The notes: generated by a model not told the origin, from the sequence alone. Positions 22,062 to 32,637 are shown, numbered from the stretch's first letter. The stretch is DNA of 64,000 nucleotides from Gnetum montanum (GCA_015680685.1 MNCI01006166.1:108125-172124), one strand, 5' to 3'. Numbers and translations are program-made.

Positions 22062-22840
22062 GTTTGCAAAGTAGGGTAGTCTACTGCAAGCCTAGCCATG
22101 GTAGGATAGCAAGCTGCCAGCCACATTACCACGATGGCAAGCTGCCACCAACAATGGCTGGCCTGGCACGGCCCAAGTCACCACTGCTGTTCTTTAGTCA
22201 CCATTGCTATTCCCGCTTCATGCTACCGTCCCTGATACTGCACAAATCCTTATTTGGCACCATCGGCAGCACGTGAACCTTTCTTTGGCAGTGCTGTTGT
22301 GGCCTTCTACCACAGACGTGGCCATGAAATCCTTGCGTGAGCCTTGCCACCTTCTGTCGTGCCCTTCACTGCCACGCCACCGCAGCCGTGTTTGCTATCT
22401 TCCACTGCATTGTCATTTTTCCCTGCCTCCGTGCATACCATTTTCACCGTTGCCTACACCTTCATCACCATCACCCTCACCTTCACCTACGTCGAAAACA
22501 CCACAAAGATTTTTGGTAGCCCACGGTATCCACGGATATCGTCGATGCTGAGAAAACTTGCCTCCCTGGCAGCTACCGATGCCAAGAAAACCTAACTCCT
22601 CTGGCAGCTAGCAAGCAGTGCCAAAAAACGTGCCTCCTCTAGTAGCCTGTGGACACCACCAGCGCCGAGAAAACCTACCTCCTCCAGTAGCCCGCAGATA
22701 TCCGATATCAAAAAAACCTACCTTCCCCGGCAACCAGCGAGCAACCAGCGAACACCGAGGGTGCTAGGAAAACCTACCTTCTCTGCTAGTTTCGGCCACC
22801 AGAAATTTTTCATTACTAAATGGAAAAGTTTCCATTAATT
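22062..22840 (+). repeat. GC-rich island with a degenerate tandem repeat
   Basis: This is the most GC-rich block in the left half. From about 22549 to 22800 a unit close to GAGAAAACCTACCTCC with a following GGCAGC-like half recurs about six times (near 22549, 22583, 22623, 22665, 22709 and 22766) at 34-57 bp spacing. The first part (22062-22500) has short overlapping ORFs in three plus frames rich in Pro, His and Ser. Open frames in all phases of GC-rich DNA are poor evidence of coding, so they are not called as genes. Confidence 0.55.
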
Positions 22841-23821
22841 GACGAAAACCTTGAAAATCGTTAAATAACAAAAAATTTGAAATTGACGTTTCGAAGGAAA
22901 ACGTTAAAATAATAAAACGCAGCAAAATTTGACAACTAAGTCAAATTGAATTTCTATTAGTAAGTGAGATAAAAATTTCCTAATTAAGCACATTTGTCCT
23001 TGAGTAGTATTTAGATAGATGATCTCTTGGAAAGTTTTGTTTTTCATGTCCAAAGTTTTGGACCTATAACTTTTGATGTCAAAAGTATTTTTTGGTGAAC
23101 AAAGAATCTTTCATATAGATTTTAACCTCCTAGACAACGATGAAGTTAGATTAGCCCCATGAAGGTCCAAAAATTATTCTTTACTCTTTGCCCAACATGA
23201 TGCCTCAAGACCCTAAGAGGCTTAATTTTATCATATCTCGAATATACAATGTCCATTTCTAACATTTTTCAATATTTTAAACTCAATGGTGAGGTCAAAT
23301 TCATCATTTAGGAACTTCATAATTAGGTAATATCTTATATAATGTCTTAAGAGGTTATAAATTAGATCGATTAATAATTCCTAATAATTTATTTGTTGGG
23401 ACTAACAAATCTAACCTCTTGGACCATCTTAGGCCTTAGATTTAGATACTTAGCTTATGCTAATAATTAGTCTTAGATCACTAACCTCTAGTATGCCATT
23501 AGTTACATTGCTAGAGTTAGTTTTTTAAGGGGGGTAGAAAGTTTGTTAAGGATCTAGGTAAATATAGCTAGTCGTTACTGACACAAAATCAATTGGTGAA
23601 CTTGAATTATTAAGAAGATGTATATGAATTCAACTTACAACCAAATCACATGGAAGAACATCATGAGGAATCATAATCTTGTTTTGATAAGGTGTATAAT
23701 ACCCATGAGGAGAAATAACCTAGGAGAGAATCCATGAATAAGAATGAAAGTTGCAATATATAACATGCATGCAAGATCCCCAGCCAGTAAAAGACAACAT
23801 CTGCTATGTCCACCATGGACC
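22841..23821. other. Stretch without recognised feature
   Basis: AT-rich, no coding frame, no terminal repeats and no RNA gene seen. Confidence 0.5.
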
Positions 23822-24720
23822 TTAGACTGGCACAAGATTTGAATGTTGATGTTTTGTTTCTACAAGAATTCTTGCCATGGGAATTTCTTTATCAATTACA
23901 ATTGAATTTGAAAAAGATAGAATATAGAGGTATTTACAAGAAAAAAAGATTCTTATGGAAGTTCTTCCTTCAATCCATTTAGATGAGCCTATTGCAGAAA
24001 TCACAACATGGATGGTTATGCAATCTTTTACAAAGAAGCCAATTATGAACTAGTATAGAGGTTTGAACGGAAATTAGAAGATATGATCTTTGAAATTTTA
24101 GAACATCAAATCATTGAGAAGAAAGAATAGTCAAACCATATAGCCTTGGCATTGATTTTTAAAATCTAGTCAAAAAGACATGTATGTGTGATTAGCACAT
24201 ATTTATTTACCAAATCAACATGTTCTGATGTAGACTTTGTCAAGTGGCCTATTAAATTAACCATATTGAGGAAAGTTAAAAGAATAAGTTATTTCTAATC
24301 TATATCAATATCAATCCAATGCCATTAACCCTTTTAAAAAACTTCAATACAAAAGTTGGAAGTAGTATTTATCGATTCTTCAAACATGGATGTGTAAAGG
24401 AATCCTTGGAAGATAAACACAATTTGAAGAAGATGTTTCCATCAATTCAACATGCAATTCCATTAGCCAATGCATATTCTACTTACTTCGAATCTTCAAT
24501 AGACAAGTCAAATTCTAGAATTCAAGAACAAATGATGTTATTGGACAAAATTTATCAACAATCATAGTTTATTAATTACACTATCATGATTAATGAAGAT
24601 GGGTTAGCATCATTCTTCATTGAGACCCTAGACTATATTTGGCACAATGTCTTATTCTTCCAAGTTACAAAGTTGTTAGAGTTAATTCCTTAGGAAGAAA
24701 TTGAGAAGCAAGATTAAGCC
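23822..24720 (+). pseudogene. Unrecognised decayed coding region
   Basis: Plus-strand frames here read like real protein broken by a few stops and at least one frameshift. One frame starts at 24008 (MDGYAIFYKEANYELV, then LEDMIFEILEHQIIEKKE). After a shift, an 82-codon open stretch runs 24319-24567 (containing SSIYRFFKHGCVKESLEDKH). It continues past a stop into NEDGLASFFIETLDYIWH to about 24717. No zinc finger, protease or polymerase motif is visible and no family is recognised. It lies inside what might be an element bounded by the LTR-like repeats at 20575 and 32784, so a decayed gag is one possibility. Confidence 0.4.
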
Positions 24721-25257
24721 CTACCATTCCAAAAAAGGCCATCCAACCATATACCCTTATGGTAGAATTATAATTACTTCCATTTATCCCCAAGGTTGCT
24801 CAAGATCAGGGAGGATCTTACTCTTAATTTTATTTATAACCTTCATAATTTTTTATATTGTTGAATTTATATTTTAATTAAATAAGTAAAATATCTAGGG
24901 TGATGCAAGTTGGGAATAAGTACTTTCCCTACCTTCACTTGGGTAACCATATATGAGTTGCACTTTATGTGACCTTAGTTAGGACTAGTGATTGGTGGTT
25001 AGTAGATCTTTATTTCACCTCTTATCATTATCTTAGAGAATGAGGTAAGTATTGATAAAATAATATTTAATTCTTATATATATTCTTATAAATTATATTT
25101 TGTTTGTAGAATAAGTAGGAGAACATTAGGATATTAAGAAAAAGTCAAGGTATCGGAGCACTAGAACTAGAGAAAGATAGTGAATGTGGACTTGTTTGAG
25201 GATAAACAAAACCTATGGATAGATTATCATGTTCTCATTCCACAATGGTGTCACTGC
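24721..25257. other. Stretch without recognised feature
   Basis: AT-rich sequence up to the insertion site of D. A purine-rich patch at 25105-25180 could be a polypurine tract, but no LTR start follows directly. Confidence 0.4.
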
Positions 25258-25262
25258 ATAAC
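25258..25262. repeat. Left target-site duplication of element D (ATAAC)
   Basis: Identical to 32633-32637 on the other side of the element. Confidence 0.9.
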
Positions 25263-26326
25263 TGATGAGTGGCGAGATACGCCTACACTCCACCATACGA
25301 ATACGAGCGTACACGTGCGATCCGGTCGAACTCCGCAGACTAAATGCCTTAACGCCACAAGAAACACTTGGGGTTAATCGTTCGTTGTCTTCCCAGGCTT
25401 GCTTGTCTGTGTCACGGTGTATGGTTAAGCAAGTCTGAGGTATGTGATTTTTTTGGTATTTTCGGCTTATCTTCTATGCTACCAGGAGAAAAGGGTTGAG
25501 AAACTAAACTAACTCTAACTAAGATCTAAGTCTAAATTAACTAGCGTCAGCATCTGTTCCCACTTGCCGGGCACACCCTGAACTATGCAACTGCAGCTTA
25601 CCAAACGCTAATCGTTACTGGGATCGCCGCACATAACGCAAGTGCTCGAAGTGGTCGTACTGAGGCACCTATTTAGCCTACGTGTGATAAGCAGCCGATT
25701 CCTTAGCCAGCCGTACACACCCGTGGGTGCTCGTAACTAAGTCGTACTTATCACACGATTTAGCCTAGCAATGAGCAGCCGATTCCTCAACTAGTCGTAC
25801 ACATCGGACCCGAGAGTTACCAAGCGCAGAATCCTGGAATACGCTACTGGGTTACCAAGCATCCGATGCTCGTAATTGAGTCATACTCATGCATTGCGTC
25901 AAGCAGCTGATTCCTTGACTAGCCGTACACGTCCGTAGACGCTCGTAATCAAGTCGTACTTGAACGCACTAGGAAAGCAGGAAATAAAGCAATAAATGAA
26001 ACCACGTGCTGCAAGGTTTATCCAAACAAGTTCGTCTTTATTGCCGTACACAACTTGGGTTCAGGTTACAAGCTGCTCGAATAAAGAGCCGTTCACTCTA
26101 GGACTCCTATTGCGGGCACATGGGGAAAAATTCTAACTCTGGAGTGATCAATCTGCCAGAGCTTCGCTACACTAGCCAGGATTGGGAAATGAAGGGAGTG
26201 CCGCCTCTTATTTATAGAAATGGCGGCGGGACGCGATATCGCGTACGCGATATCGCAGGAGAAGACGCGATATCGCATGGGATACGCGATGCGATATCGC
26301 GGCCTACTGTAAATCGCGTCTCATCA
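25263..26326 (-). repeat. 3' LTR of element D (long form)
   Basis: On the minus strand it starts TGATGAGACGCG at 26326 and ends CACTCATCA at 25263. U3 carries four perfect GCGATATCGC (26233-26242, 26247-26256, 26267-26276, 26291-26300). TATAAATA is at 26209-26216, and the poly(A) signal lies near 26030-26040. The R/U5 part holds about three degenerate copies of a unit starting GCAGCCGATTCCTT (25690-25970). It is 270 bp longer than the 5' LTR. Confidence 0.92.
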
Positions 26327-26337
26327 TACCCCCATGA
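26327..26337 (-). other. Polypurine tract of element D
   Basis: On the minus strand TCATGGGGGTA directly precedes the 3' LTR, identical to the tract of B. Confidence 0.87.
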
Positions 26338-28347
26338 CTGAATGAAAACTCGTCCTCGAGTTCCTTACAATGATATCAGGTAGGTATGGGATTATTAGGG
26401 AAAATGGAACTAATGGGATGACATGTGAACGGTCTTTATTACAAGACTTGACAAAAACTGGTGTTCATGACAACATGGGTGAACACCTTATTACAATGAC
26501 ATCAGGCCACAGTTGGCAGCTGAGAGAAAAGAGGAGAGAGAATAGAAGAGAAGAAAGAAGAAGAGTCTTGTTGCTGCCAACGCCGAGATTGCGCCTTTCG
26601 TTGTCCATCTGTAAGCGCATTATCAATTCCACTCCTTGCATGCTGCTTCAGCGCTGCTCCATTCCAAGTGTCTGCTCCAGATCCATTCCGTTGTTGTATG
26701 ATTGCCATCTGCACACACAACACCATCATATATTAGCAAGGGTAATTGAATCATTAAGTAAAGCATACCTTGCTTCGGTTTAGGTTCACTGGCTAAGGTG
26801 TGGTATGGCTGATATGGATCTGGGAAAATATAGATGATGACTACCGAAGGTATAGGGGTTAGGAAGAAAAACGAAAAAATCCGGGGCTTAGGATAAAAAT
26901 CGAAAAATCAGGCCCCGTACCCCCATGACTAATCGCGAACCTCCGGTAGCGTTAGAATGGAGAGAGAAAAGGAATAGGAATGATAGGTAAAAAGGGACAA
27001 CTATGGCATCGATAAAAAGGATGTCATGATGGAAATGAACAAAAATGTTAATTAATTGCAAAACGTTAAGGAAAAGAAGTTAACTAATGTTCCAAATAGG
27101 AATGTCAGTGGGTCCTCCCCAAAGCAGGCTCATGCCCTTAATGCCCTGACAATCCCACATTCAAAGAGTCCGTGGGCTCTGGGAATGTCCTTTGGAAAAA
27201 AGAGTTAAAGTCTTAACTGGAAGAATTTACCAAAAAGAAAACAAAGCATCAACTAAAGTATATACAATGATACAACCGGCAATGAGGTGAACAATGGAGA
27301 GAAGGATGGGAAGAAGAGAAGTGGAATGGAATCCCAAGAACAAGGTGGTGTACAGCCCCTTGTGTGTTTCATGATTAATGTGACTTGGCGAATCTCATTC
27401 CAACTCTGGCCTCAAACCAACCACTTCCAGTGACTTCGCATCAATGCAGTTGGTTAAATCATCCACTTGGGTAACAAGGATGCAACTTCGAGAAGCCACC
27501 ACCATTCCGACGAAACAACAGAGAGAATGGGAAGCGAGAAGGGCCTTAGTTAGAGGGAACACTTTGGTTCCATAACCAGTGCTTGCAGCCCAAATTTTAT
27601 TTCGTCTAAGGGGTGTGCTTTGAATCCTCACTTTTAGCTTTTTAGCTTTTTCTTCTTCTCTTTTTTCTGTTTTTCCATTTTTTTTCTTCTTTTTTTTGTT
27701 TTGTGTTTTTATGCGTGGGGACCACACCATGCAAAGACTTCTTTATTTTTATTGTCTCAGCTTCCGATTATTGGGTTACATCGGAACGGTAAGAAAACCC
27801 AAGAAGAAAACATCCAAGCACCCAAGTGAATGACCAACACAAGAGCACCAAGTTCCCTTGAAGTCACACCCGTTTCAAATCCTTGAGTCCTTCCTTAGTT
27901 TGAGAAATGCCCAGTCACTGGTTCGTTAAAGTTCTTATTGGAAGGGAACTGTACATTTCCAAGCCAAGGGAAACCATAGACTTGATGGATGGATGGATGA
28001 AGTGATCTCATTGCCTGCCATATCAAAAGAACATACCTTAGTATCAACAATGTAACTTAAAGGTAAAAACCAAACATTAGCAATTAATGAAAAACAGTTC
28101 ATCCCATCGGCCCGAACACTTATTGGGTGACGAATTTACATGATGGATGACACACACACACACACACACAAAAAGATAGAAAAATATAACGATGTTGTAA
28201 AACAAAAACAAGAAAAGTTAAAGAAATTTGTAAAACAAAAATTAGAAAAGTTAAAGAAATTGTAAAACAAAAATGTGAAAAACAAAAACGTTGTAAAACA
28301 AAAATGTGTAAAACAAAAACTGAAAAAGAACTGAGGGCCCCATATGA
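26338..28347 (-). other. Non-coding 3' region of element D
   Basis: About 2 kb aligned in reverse with the 3' regions of B and E. It contains a GTGTTCA/TGAACAC stem-loop (26461-26486) and a purine tract (26521-26572; pyrimidine on the element strand) bounded by the perfect inverted repeat TTGGCAGC / GCTGCCAA. An internal copy of the PPT motif is at 26920-26928 and a (CA)n run at about 28149-28168. ORFs of 60-137 codons on either strand here are not supported: none is shared with B or E. Confidence 0.7.
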
Positions 28348-31300
28348 TTAGCATAGGTGGCCATCTCCCCCATGACTGAGTTGTGAGGGAGAGATCCGAA
28401 GTAGTGAGCGCCTATTTGAATTTCTAAGCAGTGCCCAACTTCTCCCAATTGATGATCTTAAATTCAGGGTTGGAAGTTGGCGACGCTCACGTTCCAATGT
28501 GTCTATGCCACGGTTGTTGGCATGAGTTGCCTCAGTTCGTTCCATGCATATTTGTTTGCTCTTATGAGAAGCTGTCAACCACGGGGTGTCTACTACTTCT
28601 TGTGTGGTTGCTACATACAGGCATCTTTGTTGCAGAGTTTCCTGGGCACACCTGTGACATGGAGACATTTCCTCCGTGTCATCACCCGATGAATCACTGT
28701 ATGTGATGCATGGAACTATCCTCTTCTCGATCTTTCCACATATGTTTATCTTGGAGATTTCCAAGGAAAGATCACGGATCCTAAGGCATGCATCTACTGT
28801 GCTTAGCCATGCCCTTCCCATTATAATTGGGAAGTCCCCTTCGTTGTTGTTAACATCGATCACTAGGAAATCCGCTGGGTAGGACCAACCACACACAGTG
28901 GTGATAACGTCCTCCACCAAACCCAAGGGAATAGTGATGGACTGGTCTGCCAGCTCTAGTTGGATGTTGCTCTTCTTAAGTTGGGGCAGGTTCCAGGCGT
29001 GATACATCTTTCGCGAAATTAAGTTGACTCCGGAACCTGAGTCAAGAAGAGCTCGATGTGGTGCATTCCCAGCGATCTGCAAATGAATAAAGGGACTCCC
29101 AGGATCAGTTAGTTTCCTGGGAAGGTGGCCTACCTTGATCCAGTCAGTTACGGTATGTGTTAGCATAACCGTATGCGTTACATTCCCTTGGACTGAAGGG
29201 TGCTCCGAAGTGTTAGTAGTTAGAGGCCTATACATATACCCGTCCGCTTGTTGTTGCGAGAGCCTATCCGGGCTCCTAGTTCTGAAAAAGGGTCTCCTTT
29301 TTGTACAGTTATCGCCAGAACTAGTGTCCGGTTGGATATTTACACTCTGAATATTTACAGATCTCGCGGCGTGACGTTGCTGCGGTTGGGTAGGTAATTC
29401 CCCTTGCATTGTTGGAGCAGGAGGTGTTATGGGAACTACTTGAGGAAAAGGTGCGGGTGGAGTTAGAGGATGGACAGAATGTGGAATGTCTCCCGGAGGA
29501 GAAGGAGTCCTTCTGAAGTACTCCCGAGCGTAGTAGTGACGGCGTGGAGTGTGACTCATAGCGTCACCTGGAGAAACTGGCTGCTGCACATAATAACCAT
29601 AAGGATCAGGCTGCCGGTAAGGGTATCGATGTGTTGGCTGTGGCATCCCCCATGACTGTGGGTATTGCCACTGCTGATGTTGCTCGATGGGCTGCGGAGG
29701 TGTTCCACTTGGATAATACGTCAAGGGTTGGTGGAACTGCCTCGGGTTACCTTGTGGATAAGGTAACCTTCTGGGTGTTTGCCGTTGATTAAGTCTTGGG
29801 TTTAATGCATACACCCCAGACTCCTGCAGATGTGAGATGATTGGACAACATCCCTTAGGATGGTCATAATAGCAGACCTCACATCCACCGTCATTGTCTG
29901 AATCAGAATTTTCAGCCTCATCGGAGTTAGAGATTTTTCCCTTACCCTTGTTATGTGCAGGGTTAAAGTTTCTCCGCATGTTCTTGCTTTTATCACTACT
30001 TTGCTCATCCTTAGACTCTTCTACGATTTTCAAAACTGTTTCTATTCGTGAGTCTAAGGAATCCCACATTTGGTCTACCTTAGCCGATACCTCCGTTGTT
30101 AACTTTTGGATCGGCACAGTTTTCCTGTTCACCAACTCTTCGAGTGGTGACTCATCCTCCTCATCACAGAATTTCACTCCCTTCTTACGAAGGGAGGGAT
30201 CACGGTTGTATTCCTCCGCACTTTCTCTTTTCCGTAGCTCACCCTCTTCTTGCGCTACTTGTTCCAACAATACTTCAACTTCATGGGCTCTTAGTTGGGA
30301 GAGTCTCCCTTGGGCGTAAGTCCCAAGAGTTCTTCTCGTTTCATTTCGTAGCCCATCCACGAGGTGGCGAAGTTGATCCCGCTTAGCGTACCCATGGCCC
30401 GGGCAACGATGTAGCAATGTGTAGTAACGGGCCATGGCAGCATCCAAGGATTCATAAGCTCCTTGTTTCCAGCCTTGGATCTGCTTACGCAAGTTGGACA
30501 CTCTGGAGTACGTTTGGTATTTGTTGTTGAATAATTCGAGCATCGTACTCCACCTCCTGATGGTTTCCGGTTCTAAGGACCGGTACCAGCTTTCTGCTTC
30601 TTTAGTGAGTGTCCTTGGGAACAACTTGAGTTTCTGCCACTCATTATCTATGTTCTGCAAGGCACAGGCGTCGTGGAATGCCTGTAGATGATGTTGAGGA
30701 TCAGCGTTGTATCCCCCTTCAAAATGTGGGATATTATTTATATCCAAACGCTTGATCCTACTATCTTTTAAATGCCTTGTGGGAATCCTAACTGCCTCTC
30801 TAATGTCAAGCATACTTCGGGTTGCGAATAGGGGTTCGTCATGATCATCTCTTTCATGACGTCTGTGATGTCTACGTTGTGGTTCCCTATTCTCCCTACG
30901 TCCTTGCCATTGTCCTAACTCCTCTCGACCTTCCTGTCGAGGCATTTCATCTCTTCTACCTTTACTTTTCACATTATGCTCATGGTGGCTGCGCCCAGAT
31001 GTGGAAGGAGAGGGTGAATGATGTGATGAAGGGGAAGAAGAAGGAGATCCATCACCATGGTGATGTTTCTTGCCTTCTCTTCGGCTGCTTCGGTCCCGAC
31101 CGTTGCGACGATCAACGAGTCCGTCATTAGTGCGAGTGATTGTTCCTGCCGTGAACAGCTGGTGCTCACGGGGATCAGAGCCTGGAATATGTATCGTTGA
31201 TCTAAGGCCCTGATGCCTAACCTCTTCACTAGAGTGAGGAGGAGGAACATCATTTTCTAAGAAACCCGTTGTGAGGGGTTCCTCGTCTCCTATTTCACTA

Positions 31301-31692
31301 ATGACGTGGGAAACCTTGCCCTTCAGTAGTGAATGTTGGCTCTCCTGCCTTGCATCCCGAATACGTTGGGCTTTTGTGGGTTGATAATCCCTCAGAGTGT
31401 AATCATCCGCAACGTATTCAGTAATCAGCTCTTGCATGCCATACCGTACCAAGGCACGGAAAAGCATGTTGGAAGCAGATCGATCTGGGGGTAACACGAT
31501 GTTACCTTGCATGTCTCTCCACCGCAGTTGCTCATCTTGATGGAAAACAAAGGTAAAATCCGGCACATACTCATCGGGATGAGTATATGTGACCTTAGAT
31601 TGTTGAGGACATGGTTGATCTCGGTTATGCGTATGATGCTGACTTTCTCCTGTATTGTCCTTAGGTGAGTTGATTTCATGAGAAGAAGCCAT
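28348..31692 (-). CDS. gag: Athila-type Gag-protease polyprotein, intact (1114 aa)
   Basis: Structural protein that would build the virus-like particle, with a C-terminal aspartic protease to mature it. Start MASSHEIN at 31692 is the first ATG after the LTR and aligns with the MSSSSHKS start of B. N-terminal domain 33-120; Arg/His/Ser-rich basic stretch about 184-300; Athila gag core about 305-480 (ESWYRSLE, GWKQGAYESLD); predicted coiled coil 470-575; zinc knuckle of form CX2CX3HX4C at 604-616; Pro/Gln/Tyr-rich segment 640-830; retropepsin with catalytic DSG at 884-886 and IIMGRAWL near 955-962. Related copies continue into RT, but here the frame passes the pol deletion junction into the last residues of pol (SHGGDGHLC) and stops. 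No stop or frameshift interrupts it, unlike every other gag here. Confidence 0.92.
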   Translation of the reverse strand: MASSHEINSPKDNTGESQHHTHNRDQPCPQQSKVTYTHPDEYVPDFTFVFHQDEQLRWRDMQGNIVLPPDRSASNMLFRALVRYGMQELITEYVADDYTLRDYQPTKAQRIRDARQESQHSLLKGKVSHVISEIGDEEPLTTGFLENDVPPPHSSEEVRHQGLRSTIHIPGSDPREHQLFTAGTITRTNDGLVDRRNGRDRSSRREGKKHHHGDGSPSSSPSSHHSPSPSTSGRSHHEHNVKSKGRRDEMPRQEGREELGQWQGRRENREPQRRHHRRHERDDHDEPLFATRSMLDIREAVRIPTRHLKDSRIKRLDINNIPHFEGGYNADPQHHLQAFHDACALQNIDNEWQKLKLFPRTLTKEAESWYRSLEPETIRRWSTMLELFNNKYQTYSRVSNLRKQIQGWKQGAYESLDAAMARYYTLLHRCPGHGYAKRDQLRHLVDGLRNETRRTLGTYAQGRLSQLRAHEVEVLLEQVAQEEGELRKRESAEEYNRDPSLRKKGVKFCDEEDESPLEELVNRKTVPIQKLTTEVSAKVDQMWDSLDSRIETVLKIVEESKDEQSSDKSKNMRRNFNPAHNKGKGKISNSDEAENSDSDNDGGCEVCYYDHPKGCCPIISHLQESGVYALNPRLNQRQTPRRLPYPQGNPRQFHQPLTYYPSGTPPQPIEQHQQWQYPQSWGMPQPTHRYPYRQPDPYGYYVQQPVSPGDAMSHTPRRHYYAREYFRRTPSPPGDIPHSVHPLTPPAPFPQVVPITPPAPTMQGELPTQPQQRHAARSVNIQSVNIQPDTSSGDNCTKRRPFFRTRSPDRLSQQQADGYMYRPLTTNTSEHPSVQGNVTHTVMLTHTVTDWIKVGHLPRKLTDPGSPFIHLQIAGNAPHRALLDSGSGVNLISRKMYHAWNLPQLKKSNIQLELADQSITIPLGLVEDVITTVCGWSYPADFLVIDVNNNEGDFPIIMGRAWLSTVDACLRIRDLSLEISKINICGKIEKRIVPCITYSDSSGDDTEEMSPCHRCAQETLQQRCLYVATTQEVVDTPWLTASHKSKQICMERTEATHANNRGIDTLERERRQLPTLNLRSSIGRSWALLRNSNRRSLLRISPSQLSHGGDGHLC

Positions 31693-31819
31693 TTCTACTG
31701 CTGTGCTAACTTCACCGTTATTTATTGTTCTTGATTAACTGATTAACCCTAAGGTTCGTTTTAAGCTCACAACGATGTGAGTGATATCCCTTATGTTAGA
31801 TTGGCGAAGAAACACTTAG

Positions 31820-31837
31820 TCCCCGGCAACGGCGCTA
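31820..31837 (-). other. Primer-binding site of element D (tRNA-Asp)
   Basis: Plus-strand TCCCCGGCAACGGCGCTA equals the 3' end of plant tRNA-Asp (TCCCCGGCAACGGCGCCA) except one base. One A separates it from the LTR at 31839. It is the best-preserved PBS in the window and supports assignment to the Athila group. Confidence 0.88.
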
Positions 31838-31838
31838 A

Positions 31839-32632
31839 TGATGAGTGGCGAGATACCCCTACACTCCACCATACGAATACGAGCGTACACACGCGATCCG
31901 GTCGAACTCCGCAGACTAAATGCCTTAACGCCACAAGAAACACTTGGGGTTAATCGTTCGTTGTCTTCCCAGGCTTGCTTGTATGTGTCACGGTGTATGG
32001 TTAAGCAAGTCTGAGGTATGTGAGTTTTTTGGTATTTTCGGCTTATCTTCTATGCTACCAGGAGAAAAGGGTTGAGAAACTAAACTAACTCTAACTAAGA
32101 TCTAAGTCTAAATTAACTAGCATCAGCATCCGTTCCCACTTGCCGGACACACCCTAAACTATGCAACTGCAGCTTACCAAACGCTAATCGTTACTGGGAT
32201 CACCGCACGTAACGCAAGTGGTCGAAGTGGTCGTACTGAGGCACCTATTTAGCCTACGTGTGATAAGCAGCCGATTCCTTGACTAGCCGTACACGTCCGT
32301 AGACGCTCGTAATCAAGTCGTACTTGAACGCACTAGGAAAGCAGGAAATAAAGCAATAAATGAAACCACGTGCTGCAAGGTTTATCCAAACAAGTTCATC
32401 TTTATTTCCGTACACAACTTGGGTTCAGGTTACAAGCTGCTCGAATAAAGAGCCGTTCACTCTAGGACTCCTACTGCGGGCACATGGGGAAAAATTCTAA
32501 CTCTGGAGTGATCAATCTGCCAGAGCTTCGCTACACTAGCCAGGATTGGGAAATGAAGGGAGTGCCGCCTCTTATTTATAGAAATGGCGGCGGGACGCGA
32601 TATCGCGGCCTACTATAAATCGCGTCTCATCA
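31839..32632 (-). repeat. 5' LTR of element D (short form)
   Basis: Partner of 25263-26326 and nearly identical where aligned. It keeps a single GCGATATCGC (32597-32606) where the 3' LTR has four, and one GCAGCCGATTCCTT unit where the 3' LTR has about three. Both differences look like loss between direct repeats. Confidence 0.92.
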
Positions 32633-32637
32633 ATAAC
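32633..32637. repeat. Right target-site duplication of element D (ATAAC)
   Basis: Matches 25258-25262. Confidence 0.9.

Larger units (their letters stand above)
25263..32632 (-). mobile_element. Element D: pol-less Athila-like retrotransposon with intact gag-protease
   Basis: Complete minus-strand element: 5' LTR 31839-32632, PBS 31820-31837, one open gag-protease frame 31692-28348, a non-coding 3' region, PPT 26327-26337 and 3' LTR 25263-26326. It is flanked by the 5-bp duplication ATAAC. RT, RNase H and integrase are missing. The LTRs differ by only scattered substitutions (roughly 2 percent by eye over the aligned parts) plus two length differences caused by internal repeats, so it is the youngest-looking insertion in the window. 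Confidence 0.93.

Noticed and set aside
22064-22595. Four overlapping Pro/His/Ser-rich plus-strand ORFs
   Set aside because: Open in several frames at once because the block is GC-rich and stop-poor. No conserved residues or start context.
26370-26783. 137-codon plus-strand ORF
   Set aside because: Antisense to the non-coding 3' region of D, and not kept in the matching parts of B or E.
28136-28354. (CA)n microsatellite and Phe/Cys-rich minus-strand ORFs
   Set aside because: Low-complexity TTTTGTTTTACA-type repeats give a false Phe-rich reading. The same spacer is non-coding in B, E and F.
28431-31130. Several plus-strand ORFs of 60-141 codons opposite D's gag
   Set aside because: Shadows of the long minus-strand gag ORF.
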